This document shows positions 1-5,038 of a stretch of 5,038 nt of DNA, piece after piece. A program made the translations under genes and the position numbers. The notes below the pieces were generated by a model. The model made no database searches. It saw only the letters and a list, made by a program, of their open reading frames with translations, and was not told the origin of the DNA. The stretch's first letter is position 1; each line of letters opens with the position of its first letter. The stretch is from Nitrospirota bacterium (GTDB lineage: Bacteria; Nitrospirota; Nitrospiria; SBBL01; Manganitrophaceae): positions 1 to 5,038 of the forward strand of contig JAHFEM010000209.1 of assembly GCA_023248505.1 (NCBI GenBank). Direction: 5' to 3'.

Positions 1-122
1 GTAATCCGCATCGGGTATTCCTCGACGACCTGGCGGACCTCTTCCGCGGGAACGCCTAGGACCTTCTCCAGCGTTTCGACATCGTCAATACTTTCTTTAA
101 TATCTTTCTGCCATTGCTCCAC
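1..122 (-). CDS. KamA-family radical SAM protein (lysine 2,3-aminomutase-like), N-terminal fragment
   Basis: Only the first 40 codons lie in the window; the gene runs off the left edge. The peptide has a Trp-containing helical start (VEQWQKDIKESI), a segment DDVETLEKVLGV and then YPMRIT at the edge. This order resembles the N terminus of KamA/YodO-type lysine 2,3-aminomutases and related radical SAM enzymes, where a 'TLDDLKKVINLT'-like helix is followed by a P-[LM]-[NR]-I-T/N-P-Y-Y motif. The radical SAM CxxxCxxC cluster would lie outside the window, so the reaction cannot be confirmed. I chose the GTG at 122 because AGGGGA lies about 9 bases upstream; a GTG at 131 is in frame but abuts that site. 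It follows the glutaredoxin-like gene by 47 bases on the same strand, so the two are probably co-transcribed. The EF-P-modifying enzyme EpmB or another KamA paralogue remain possible. Confidence 0.6.
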   Translation of the reverse strand, partial: MEQWQKDIKESIDDVETLEKVLGVPAEEVRQVVEEYPMRI

Positions 123-169
123 AGCGCTCACTCCCCTCTGATTATGAAATAGAAAGGCCTACCCCCTCG

Positions 170-406
170 TCAGGGCTGCTGTCCGTATTTTTTATCCAGG
201 TAGGCGATGATTTCATCCTCATCATCGAGCACGACATCACCATCCACCAGCACCGGCACCAAATATTGGCCCGATACTTCGAAGACCTCTTTCCGATTCG
301 GCCGATAGGAAGGAACCGCGATCTTCTCGTATTCAAGCCCAAGCTCACTTAATTTATCGCGCACCATCATACAATAAGGACAGGAATCGAGGTCGTAAAG
401 TTTCAT
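170..406 (-). CDS. Glutaredoxin / glutathione S-transferase N-terminal-domain protein
   Basis: A 78-residue single-domain thioredoxin-fold protein, probably a cytoplasmic thiol-disulfide oxidoreductase or glutathione-dependent redox partner. Visible motifs are the CPYC active site at residues 9-12 straight after the first beta strand (MKLYDLDS), the cis-proline motif VPVLVDG at 50-56 (Pro51), and the C-terminal DDEDEIIAYLDKKYG, which matches the glutathione-contacting 'D/E-S-x-x-I-x-x-Y-L' end of GST N domains. The helical C-terminal domain of full GSTs is absent and the length is normal for a stand-alone domain. The frame stays open up to TTG/ATG at 484/481, but homology begins near the ATGs at 415 and 406, and a promoter candidate sits inside the longer frame. 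I prefer 406, which has GGA five bases upstream; 415 (three more residues) is possible. It is likely the first gene of a unit with the KamA-like gene. Its substrate is unknown. Confidence 0.85.
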   Translation of the reverse strand: MKLYDLDSCPYCMMVRDKLSELGLEYEKIAVPSYRPNRKEVFEVSGQYLVPVLVDGDVVLDDEDEIIAYLDKKYGQQP

Positions 407-448
407 TTTTTCCATTCTTTCGCTTGCCAGATCCTTACTCGTGGTTAG

Positions 449-477
449 AAAATAGCGTCCAGCGATCAGCTTGGCAA
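449..477 (-). promoter_or_regulatory. Candidate sigma70-type promoter for the glutaredoxin-like gene
   Basis: Read on the minus strand, TTGCCA (472-477, five of six to TTGACA) is followed by a 17-base spacer and TATTTT (449-454, four of six to TATAAT). The start of transcription would fall near 441, giving a leader of about 25-35 bases to the ATG at 415 or 406. Its place inside the longer open frame argues for the short protein. This is consensus matching only. Confidence 0.45.
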
Positions 478-500
478 CCATCAAGGACCAAGATTTTTCT

Positions 501-528
501 TTAGCTGGAAGCTGATGGCTGATTGCTT
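501..528. repeat. Degenerate heptamer tandem repeat (four units)
   Basis: Four consecutive 7-base units read TTAGCTG, GAAGCTG, ATGGCTG and ATTGCTT on the plus strand, so GCT recurs with a strict 7-base period. The array lies in the short gap between the glutaredoxin-like gene's upstream region and the stop codon of the ATP-grasp-like gene. With four diverged units it may be chance or the remains of a short tandemly repeated repetitive sequence. Confidence 0.4.
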
Positions 529-529
529 T

Positions 530-1999
530 CTATCTTGCGACGGCGCACGGCGCCATGACCGCATCGACCATCCCATGAATCAGCTTCTTCTCGGTGGAAA
601 CGACGGTGGCCAAGATCCCGCCGAGCTTCGCCTCTTTCCCGTCGATGAAATAATAGGGAGAGAGTCGCGCACGCCCTTCCATCGGGATCGTCCGTTCGCC
701 TTCGAAATCATAATAATGGACCGTGACTTTCTTTCCCTTGTGGAACTTCTGGAGGATGTGCGGCGTCGTCGGAAAACGCTGCAGCGCCCGATCGATGGCC
801 TCTTTCCACTCCTCCTCAGGGTGATCGTGGCCGGCGATGACCCCCCGGCTTCCCCAGGCGAGTTCCGAGAAACCGGACGGTTTGATAATCAACTGCCGCT
901 CCCGCTGCGTCGCCTCGCCTAACTGGTGAAAATCGGTGACCGGCCGATTCTCGAGGGTGAGGTCGGGAATGATCGCATGGGGAGGAATTTCGCGCGGATC
1001 GATGATCCAGGTTTTCGGGAAGATCCGCTGTAGTTGGGCCACCGTCTCCTGCCCCAGATGCCGGAGCCAAAACTCCCCCAGGACCGGATGATGGAAGAGG
1101 GCGAAGAGGCTCTTCTCCTCCAGGAACGCCTTCGGCGGCGGCGTCAGGACGACCCATTTCTTCTTGGCCGCATAGAGAATCAGTTCCGATTTCGGGATGT
1201 TCTTCAGATCGAAGAGTTCGAAGAATCGATAGAGCAGATCGATCCGCTCCCGTGTCCCCTCGCCGTCAACCCAAAGCCCCTCCTCGGTGAAGCCGACCTC
1301 CCTCGGATGAAGCACCCGTGTCCGAAGTCCCCGTTGGTTGAGCGCCCTTCCCAGCCACTCCATCTCGGGGCGATAATCCTTCGATTCATCGGAAACGACG
1401 ATCGCCAGCAGCGGATTCTCCTGGGAGGCATGCGCTCGGATCATGCGCTCGAAGCCGACCACCATCCCGTCGCGATCACCGACCGGGCGGTCTCCTTCCG
1501 ATGCGTAAGCGATTGAGAGTCCAGCCGTCAGCCCCATGCCCCCTGGAACGGCATCCAACTCGGTCGCAACCATTCCCTCTTCCGTCGGAATCAGATCGGG
1601 TCGAATGATCCCCGGCAAATCGCTCTTGAAGCGGTTCATCCGGCCATACTCGATGACCGACTCCGGTTTCCCCTGGTCGAGATAACCGGCGACCCAGCGT
1701 GGCGCTCTTCCGTGGACACTGTCGAGATAGAGTCGATTCGCCGCCTGATAAAAAGAAAGGAGCCGGTTTCCAAGGGTTTCTAGAAACGCCAACTCCTCTT
1801 TTGTGATCCAATACGGTTCGGTCGCGATCCGCCAGAAGTCGTTTCCGGCGGCCGAAGTCCCTTCCGGCGCCCTGGAAGCAGATTCGGGCGCTTGCCGAAA
1901 AAGCCCCTCTTGAACGAGGGTCACCCGGATCGAATGGCTCTTTTTCTGAATGGGCTTCTCTATCGATGGGTCAGGTGGAGGCTCAAAAGCCTTGGACAA
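530..1999 (-). CDS. ATP-grasp-fold protein, circularly permuted type; ligase of unknown substrate
   Basis: A 489-residue soluble protein with no signal peptide or membrane segment. Numbered from the TTG at 1999, the first 50 or so residues are proline- and charge-rich and look poorly ordered; the conserved-looking body starts near FWRI at 55. Motifs in order: IRPDLIPTEEG (132-142), ELDAVPGGMGL (147-157), LYRFFELFDL (256-265), PPPKAFLEEKSLFALFHHP (287-305), IIKPSGFSELAWGSRGV (371-387), HILQKF (414-419), LGGILATV (459-466) and HGMVDAVMAPCAV (475-487). Lys-Pro followed by a Gly/Ser-rich loop and then ILQKF resembles the nucleotide-binding part of ATP-grasp enzymes. Having the E-x-D/N-PGG segment before it is like circularly permuted ATP-grasp or glutathionylspermidine-synthase-like proteins, which join a carboxylate to an amine. 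Family membership is inferred and the substrate is unknown. The frame extends to a TTG at 2056 without a ribosome site; the TTG at 1999 has GGAG nine bases upstream. It follows the phosphodiesterase gene on the same strand. Confidence 0.7.
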   Translation of the reverse strand: MSKAFEPPPDPSIEKPIQKKSHSIRVTLVQEGLFRQAPESASRAPEGTSAAGNDFWRIATEPYWITKEELAFLETLGNRLLSFYQAANRLYLDSVHGRAPRWVAGYLDQGKPESVIEYGRMNRFKSDLPGIIRPDLIPTEEGMVATELDAVPGGMGLTAGLSIAYASEGDRPVGDRDGMVVGFERMIRAHASQENPLLAIVVSDESKDYRPEMEWLGRALNQRGLRTRVLHPREVGFTEEGLWVDGEGTRERIDLLYRFFELFDLKNIPKSELILYAAKKKWVVLTPPPKAFLEEKSLFALFHHPVLGEFWLRHLGQETVAQLQRIFPKTWIIDPREIPPHAIIPDLTLENRPVTDFHQLGEATQRERQLIIKPSGFSELAWGSRGVIAGHDHPEEEWKEAIDRALQRFPTTPHILQKFHKGKKVTVHYYDFEGERTIPMEGRARLSPYYFIDGKEAKLGGILATVVSTEKKLIHGMVDAVMAPCAVAR

Positions 2000-2008
2000 C
2001 GTCGAGGT

Positions 2009-2012
2009 CTCC
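2009..2012 (-). promoter_or_regulatory. Ribosome binding site deciding the TTG start of the ATP-grasp-like gene
   Basis: GGAG on the minus strand, nine bases before the TTG at 1999. The more upstream in-frame TTG at 2056 has no purine-rich site before it, and the frame offers no ATG until well inside the conserved part of the protein (around 1639). A GTG at 1924 is a further in-frame option with only a weak site. Confidence 0.45.
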
Positions 2013-2083
2013 AAAGACAATGCTTGATGATAACACCGCCCAAGGCCGATCCGCAAGTAAGATTTTAGGACAAGAAAGCCCGC

Positions 2084-2812
2084 TTACTCCTTCTTTTTAC
2101 TTAATATCCCGGCCAACCGGTCGGGATAATTGGTAAAAAGACCGTCGACCCCCATTTCGATAAAGGAGGTCATCTGGGCCGGATCATTCACGGTGTAAAC
2201 GTAGACCTTAAATCCCTCTTGGTGGGCCTTTTCGATCAGATCGGGGGTGACCTGCCTGGAAGGGACGTTGACGGAGACCACCTGGAGCCTCCGAGCCTCT
2301 TGGACGATCTTCTTCCAGGGCTCCCGATCGACCAGGAGACCGATCGACAGGGTAAGATGCAGACTGCGGACTTTTTTCAGAAGGACGTGATCGAACGAAG
2401 AGACAATGACCCGATCGGCAATCCCTTTCTTTTGGATCAGATCGACTACCTTCTGCGGGGAGGCGGCTTTGATCTCCAGGTTCAACAGGAAGGGAGGGGG
2501 AACCTTCGCAATCAGCTCCGCCGCCGTGAGGACGGTTTGCCGCGCAAAGGAAGGGGCAAACCAGCTCCCGATGTCGAGCCGTTTCAATTCGGAAAGGGTG
2601 AGATCCTGCACCCGCCAACCCTGCCCGGTCAGACGCTTGACCGTTGGGTCGTGAAAAACGACGATCTCCCCGTCCCGGCTCTCCCGAAGATCGCATTCGA
2701 CCCCATCGGCCCCCATCGCCATCGCCTTCTCAAACGATGCGAGGGTATTCTCCGGCGCGTGCCCGGATGCGCCGCGATGGCCCCAGATGATGATTTTTTT
2801 GTTCAACTTCAT
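2084..2812 (-). CDS. Glycerophosphodiester phosphodiesterase (GDPD, UgpQ-like)
   Basis: Hydrolyses glycerophosphodiesters, from phospholipid breakdown, to glycerol 3-phosphate and an alcohol; metal-dependent TIM-barrel enzyme of the GDPD family. The 242 residues match the usual size of cytoplasmic UgpQ-type enzymes, and there is no signal peptide. Visible family motifs: GHRGASGHAPENT at 11-23 (catalytic His12, Arg13), the metal-binding Glu39 and Asp41 in VECDL, catalytic His54-Asp55 in VVFHDPT, Glu113 and Lys115 in LNLEIKA, SSFD at 138-141, VYTVND at 205-210 and GVDGLFTNYPD at 221-231. All key catalytic residues are present. GGAG lies only one base before the ATG at 2812 but seven bases before an in-frame TTG at 2806, so the protein might start two codons later. 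It is transcribed away from rmuC and the ATP-grasp-like gene follows within 30-85 bases, so they likely form an operon. Confidence 0.93.
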   Translation of the reverse strand: MKLNKKIIIWGHRGASGHAPENTLASFEKAMAMGADGVECDLRESRDGEIVVFHDPTVKRLTGQGWRVQDLTLSELKRLDIGSWFAPSFARQTVLTAAELIAKVPPPFLLNLEIKAASPQKVVDLIQKKGIADRVIVSSFDHVLLKKVRSLHLTLSIGLLVDREPWKKIVQEARRLQVVSVNVPSRQVTPDLIEKAHQEGFKVYVYTVNDPAQMTSFIEMGVDGLFTNYPDRLAGILSKKKE

Positions 2813-2828
2813 TCTCCAAGTAAAAGGA

Positions 2829-2839
2829 GCGCTTCGCGC
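2829..2839. other. Small GCGC stem-loop in the phosphodiesterase leader
   Basis: GCGC-TTC-GCGC on the plus strand, a 4-base-pair stem with a 3-base loop. It lies about 17 bases upstream of the phosphodiesterase start, in the expected untranslated leader of its minus-strand transcript, close to the ribosome site. It is too short to call a function. Confidence 0.3.
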
Positions 2840-2867
2840 ATTTAGAGGGACACGATCATGGAATGAA

Positions 2868-2896
2868 AAGGTAGCATAGGGGGAAATCGTTGTAAA
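2868..2896 (-). promoter_or_regulatory. Candidate extended -10 promoter for the phosphodiesterase unit
   Basis: On the minus strand TTTACA (2891-2896, five of six to TTGACA) precedes a 17-base spacer and TACCTT (2868-2873, three of six), with TGC just ahead of the hexamer as in extended -10 promoters. Transcription would begin near 2861 and give a leader of about 50 bases. The weak -10 makes this tentative. Confidence 0.33.
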
Positions 2897-2928
2897 GGAA
2901 GCGGAAGAGACTTATCGCACAAAGAGAT

Positions 2929-2995
2929 ATTCCGGTAGGATGTCTCTGCTCCAATTTCACAATTTTCGTTTGACTTCACCCCCCGATTCCGGTAG
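2929..2995. repeat. Pair of 10-base direct repeats in the rmuC promoter region
   Basis: ATTCCGGTAG occurs exactly at 2929-2938 and 2986-2995, 57 bases apart. The second copy runs into the candidate -10 of rmuC. A regulator-binding role is possible, but a 10-base match in this short region could also be local duplication. Confidence 0.4.
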
Positions 2996-2998
2996 TAA
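2970..2998 (+). promoter_or_regulatory. Candidate promoter for rmuC
   Basis: TTGACT (2970-2975, five of six to TTGACA), 17-base spacer, then TAGTAA (2993-2998, three of six; the overlapping AGTAAT is four of six with an 18-base spacer). The transcript would begin near 3005, just ahead of the AGGAG site at 3018. This supports the start codon at 3030 over the in-frame ATG at 2940. Confidence 0.42.
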
Positions 2999-3017
2999 TG
3001 ATCGACAAATACCGAAC

Positions 3018-3022
3018 AGGAG
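3018..3022 (+). promoter_or_regulatory. Ribosome binding site that decides the rmuC start
   Basis: AGGAG with a 7-base spacer to the ATG at 3030, near ideal. The frame is open back to an ATG at 2940, but the intervening 30 codons (residues such as SPPDSGSNDRQIPNRS) do not look like an RmuC N terminus, which normally begins with a membrane helix. Confidence 0.8.
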
Positions 3023-3029
3023 CGCCTTC

Positions 3030-4166
3030 ATGGAAATGGGGATTTTTGTTCTCCTTGGGGTCTTGGTTGTCCTTCTTCTCGTCCTCATCGCACGCTCATT
3101 TAAAACGCCCGCACCCGCGCCCGACGGCGGCATGCTCGTCATGCGGCAGCAGGTCGATCAACTTCGACAGCAGCTGTCGGAGGCGATGGCCACCAATACC
3201 AACGTGGTGCAGCAGCAGCTTTCCCAAATCACCACCCAGGTCAATTCCCAACTCCAGTCGGTGAATCAGCAGCTGACGTCGGCCACCGGCCAGATCGGGA
3301 CCCGGCTCGACAATGCCGCCCGCGTCGTCGGCGAGGTGAAGCAGAATCTCGGAGAGCTGACCAAAGCCACCCAGCAAGTCTACGAGGTCGGGAAGAACAT
3401 CTCTTCCCTTCAGGAAATCCTCCGCGCCCCCAAGCTGCGCGGCAGCCTCGGCGAGCTTTTTTTGGGGGAGCTTCTCTCGCAGGTCCTTCCGCCGACCCAC
3501 TTCACCCTGCAGTATCGATTCAAAAGCAACGAAGCCGTCGACGCGGTCATCACACTCGGTCCGGCGCTCGTCTCGGTCGACTCCAAATTTCCGCTCGAGA
3601 ATTTCAAGAAGATGATCGAAACCGGCGTCGACGAGGAGAAGAAGGCCCACCGGAAGCGGTTTCTTACCGACGTGAAGAAACATATCGACGCGATTGCGGC
3701 GAAGTACATCCTGCCGGATGAAGGAACCTACGACTTCGCGTTGATGTACATCCCAGCCGAAAATGTCTACTACGAGACGATCATCAAAGACGAAGCGTTC
3801 GGCGACGAAAAGAGCCTCTGCAGTTACGCCCTCACGAAGCGGGTGATCCCCGTCTCCCCCAACTCGTTCTATGCCTATCTTCAGGCGATCGTCCTCGGCT
3901 TCAAGGGGTTGCGGATCGAGAAATCGGCGCAGGAGATCCATCAACGCCTGCAGCGGCTGTCGGGAGACTTCTTTAAATTCAAGGAAGATTTTGATGTCAT
4001 CGGGAAGCACCTCTCGAACACGCGCGGTAAATACGAAGAAGCCACCAAGAAACTCGACCGGCTCGGCGACCGCCTCATCACCATCGATCACGAGAGCGCG
4101 GCAGAGCCGAAAGTGAAACTCGCCCTTCCGAAAGAAGAGTTGGTCCGGCCTGCGTTGTTCGATTAA
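3030..4166 (+). CDS. rmuC: RmuC family DNA recombination protein
   Basis: RmuC proteins limit recombination at inverted repeats in Escherichia coli and carry a nuclease-like core; the exact reaction is not established. From the ATG at 3030 the protein has 378 residues. It opens with an N-terminal membrane anchor (residues 3-20, FVLLGVLVVLLLVLI), then a basic ARSFK and a proline stretch, then a long glutamine-rich coiled coil (about 39-121). The RmuC domain follows: LQEILRAPKLRGSLGELFL (127-145), DAVITLG (171-177), VSVDSKFPLENF (181-192), YDFALMYIPAENVYYE (234-249), VIPVSPNSFYAYLQAI (272-287) and a second helical region to about 350. The acidic and Lys residues of the D-x-K-FPLE motif, typical of PD-(D/E)xK-like folds, are present. 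The C-terminal tail is short and charged. It is divergent from the phosphodiesterase, with no close partner downstream, so it probably forms its own unit. Confidence 0.95.
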   Translation: MEMGIFVLLGVLVVLLLVLIARSFKTPAPAPDGGMLVMRQQVDQLRQQLSEAMATNTNVVQQQLSQITTQVNSQLQSVNQQLTSATGQIGTRLDNAARVVGEVKQNLGELTKATQQVYEVGKNISSLQEILRAPKLRGSLGELFLGELLSQVLPPTHFTLQYRFKSNEAVDAVITLGPALVSVDSKFPLENFKKMIETGVDEEKKAHRKRFLTDVKKHIDAIAAKYILPDEGTYDFALMYIPAENVYYETIIKDEAFGDEKSLCSYALTKRVIPVSPNSFYAYLQAIVLGFKGLRIEKSAQEIHQRLQRLSGDFFKFKEDFDVIGKHLSNTRGKYEEATKKLDRLGDRLITIDHESAAEPKVKLALPKEELVRPALFD

Positions 4167-4182
4167 TCATTTATCAAGGCGA

Positions 4183-4323
4183 GGATCAGGCTCTGCCTGT
4201 CCGAGCCGCGGGGCATGGGGGCATCGTATGATGCGCCCCATCAAGCAGGCTTGATGGGGACCCTGAGACAGAGAGGCTGGGCATCCGGCTTTGCCGGTGG
4301 CCAGCCGGGGCGTGGGGGCATCG
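4183..4323. repeat. Two-copy imperfect direct repeat, each a hairpin plus a G-rich block
   Basis: Copy A (4183-4226) and copy B (4281-4323) align over about 45 bases with few gaps. Each has a hairpin, CAGGC-TCT-GCCTG (4187-4199) or CCGGC-TTT-GCCGG (4285-4297), then AGCCG and a G-rich block ending in TGGGGGCATCG, exact at 4216-4226 and 4313-4323. The second stem pair is A-T in copy A and C-G in copy B, so pairing is kept while sequence differs. In copy B an outer stem GGCTGG/CCAGCC (4275-4280 with 4301-4306) encloses the hairpin. The repeat fills the gap between rmuC and the DUF3467 gene. I do not recognise it as a named element; a REP-like extragenic repeat or a structured leader are both possible. 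Confidence 0.6.
4215..4259. other. Two mutually exclusive stem-loops between rmuC and the DUF3467 gene
   Basis: A perfect 11-base inverted repeat, CCCCATCAAGC and GCTTGATGGGG, spaced by two bases, occupies 4236-4259. An alternative stem uses the same CCCCAT: ATGGGG plus GCATC (4215-4225) pairs with GATGC plus CCCCAT (4230-4241), with loop GTAT and one bulged G at 4235. Both cannot form together. Neither is followed by a T run on either strand, so they are not textbook intrinsic terminators. They sit about 50-95 bases after the rmuC stop and 130-170 bases before the next gene. Confidence 0.6.
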
Positions 4324-4386
4324 GAGGGCCCTTTCTTTCTCAGTTGCCGCACGGGCCCACACATAAAAATAGAGAAAGGACCTTTC

Positions 4387-4701
4387 ATGTCGAACGGACA
4401 ACAATCCCAGCCCCCTGTTCAAGTCCAGGTCGAAATTGACGACGCCACCTCCCAGGGAATTTATACGAACCTCGCCCTCCTGACCCACAGCGAGACCGAG
4501 TTCGTCATGGACTTCATCTACATCCAGCCGCAAGCGCCGAAGGCCAAGGTGCGATCGCGCGTCATCACCAGCCCCGCCCATGCCAAGCGATTCTTAGCGG
4601 CGCTTCAAGAGAACATCCAGCGCTACGAACAGCGCTTCGGGACCATCAAGGTTTCCGGTGAGCCGGATAAGGGCAACGCCTACCAGGGGCTTTACCTCTG
4701 A
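4387..4701 (+). CDS. DUF3467 family protein
   Basis: A 104-residue protein matching the small DUF3467 family, whose function is not known. After a glutamine-rich, probably flexible N terminus (residues 1-12) comes VQVEIDDATSQGIYTNLALLTHSETEFVMDFIYIQPQAPKAKVRSRVITSPAHAKRFLAALQENIQRYEQRFGTI: the G-x-Y-[ST]-N-L-A-x-x-[ST]-H-S-x-x-E-F-V-x-D-F signature (about 24-43), the PKAKV-x-SR-V turn (51-59) and the TPxHAKRFL-like helix (62-70) are all visible. It has no membrane segment or signal peptide. The start at 4387 has AAAGGA six bases upstream; an in-frame GTG further up (4291) would translate the repeat region and is not credible. It follows rmuC by 220 bases of repeats and precedes the dehydrogenase by three bases. 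The function cannot be inferred from the neighbours. Confidence 0.92.
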   Translation: MSNGQQSQPPVQVQVEIDDATSQGIYTNLALLTHSETEFVMDFIYIQPQAPKAKVRSRVITSPAHAKRFLAALQENIQRYEQRFGTIKVSGEPDKGNAYQGLYL

Positions 4702-4704
4702 GCG

Positions 4705-5038
4705 ATGCAGGGACTCTCTTTCAAGAAGACCCTGACCCTTCGTCAGAATCTCCCGCTTTCTTCCGCGCCCGGCGAAGCCCGCATCCGTGTCTCCCTCGCC
4801 GGAATCTGCAGCACCGACCTTGAGATCGCCAAAGGGTATATGGGCTTCACCGGCGTCCTCGGACATGAATTCGTGGGGGCGGTCGAAGCGGCCCCCGATC
4901 GCGCTTGGATCGGAAAACGGGTCGTCGGCGAGATCAACGCCGCCTGCGGGAACTGCTGCTTCTGTGTTCGAGCGATGCCAAACCACTGCGCCCAGCGGAC
5001 CGTCCTCGGCATTCTCGGACGGAACGGCAGCTTCGCCG
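4705..5038 (+). CDS. Zinc-dependent medium-chain dehydrogenase/reductase (alcohol dehydrogenase-like), N-terminal part
   Basis: The first 111 codons of a GroES-like catalytic domain; the right window edge removes the NAD(P)-binding Rossmann domain and the C terminus. Catalytic zinc ligands expected in this family are visible: Cys35 in GICSTDLEI and His54-Glu55 in VLGHEFVG. The structural zinc lobe is complete, with Cys81, Cys84, Cys87 and Cys95 in C-x2-C-x2-C-x7-C spacing, and GKRVVGEINAACG (70-82) and TVLGILGRNGSFA (99-111) match the family. Zinc MDR enzymes oxidise alcohols or polyols or reduce aldehydes with NAD(P); the substrate cannot be told from this part. The in-frame TGA of the DUF3467 gene ends at 4701, so translation must start at or after the ATG at 4705. 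The nearest purine-rich site is AGGGG about 16 bases away, so coupling to DUF3467 translation is likely. Confidence 0.9.
   Translation, partial: MQGLSFKKTLTLRQNLPLSSAPGEARIRVSLAGICSTDLEIAKGYMGFTGVLGHEFVGAVEAAPDRAWIGKRVVGEINAACGNCCFCVRAMPNHCAQRTVLGILGRNGSFA

Noticed and set aside
470..500. Stem CTTGG/CCAAG followed by a T run on the plus strand, resembling a terminator
   Set aside because: The stem is only five base pairs with a 13-base loop, and no plus-strand gene lies upstream for it to end; it also overlaps the glutaredoxin promoter candidate.
515..922. Plus-strand open frame over the end of the ATP-grasp-like gene
   Set aside because: It is covered by the minus-strand gene that carries the recognisable motifs; its own product is Arg/Pro-rich and matches nothing I know.
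2219..2845. 208-codon plus-strand frame over the phosphodiesterase
   Set aside because: The minus strand holds every GDPD catalytic motif, so this is a mirror frame.
2940..3029. N-terminal extension of RmuC from the ATG at 2940
   Set aside because: The extension lacks family character, overlaps a promoter candidate, and the ATG at 3030 has a near-perfect ribosome site directly before the membrane anchor.
3096..4091. 331-codon open frame antisense to rmuC
   Set aside because: It lies wholly over a confident rmuC, reads as Asp/Leu/Val/Gly-rich sequence typical of the reverse of G+C-rich codons, and shows no motif or ribosome site.
4167..4386. Insertion sequence remnant or CRISPR array in the repeat-rich gap
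   Set aside because: There is no transposase fragment, no terminal inverted repeats with target duplications that I can see, and only two diverged units instead of regular repeats with spacers.
4215..4439. 74-codon plus-strand frame through the repeat region
   Set aside because: It is composed of the repeats (Gly/Arg/Pro-rich) and runs into the DUF3467 gene in another frame, without a ribosome site.

Overview
The window reads as bacterial chromosome of fairly high G+C, with short intergenic gaps, Shine-Dalgarno-type ribosome binding sites and sigma70-like promoter candidates. The gene set is a KamA-type radical SAM protein, a single-domain thioredoxin-fold protein, an ATP-grasp-like protein, a glycerophosphodiesterase, RmuC, a DUF3467 protein and a zinc-dependent MDR dehydrogenase. 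It suggests a Gram-negative environmental bacterium. From remembered sequence style I would guess Nitrospirota or a neighbouring phylum, with low confidence. Nothing points to a phage, plasmid, insertion sequence or CRISPR array.

Left part, minus strand (1-2896). The order of transcription is leftward in two units. One is a divergently expressed pair: a cytoplasmic glycerophosphodiester phosphodiesterase (2084-2812) followed by a roughly 490-residue protein that looks like a circularly permuted ATP-grasp ligase (530-1999). The second unit starts from a good promoter candidate at 449-477 and carries a small glutaredoxin/GST-N-domain protein (170-406) and the first 40 codons of a KamA-family protein that runs off the left edge.

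Middle (2897-4166). A divergent promoter region separates the phosphodiesterase from rmuC on the plus strand. The rmuC start is best placed at 3030, because an excellent AGGAG site and a candidate promoter both lie inside the longer open frame.

Right part, plus strand (4167-5038). A 220-base gap is packed with G-rich inverted and direct repeats. It leads into a DUF3467 gene (4387-4701) and, one codon after its stop and in the same frame, a zinc-dependent medium-chain dehydrogenase cut by the right edge (4705-5038). The repeat-rich gap is the least explained part of the window. It holds two diverged copies of a hairpin-plus-G-rich unit whose stems differ by a compensatory base pair, and between them two mutually exclusive stem-loops. 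The other open question is the substrate of the ATP-grasp-like protein. I see no clear case for a whole new multi-gene system.
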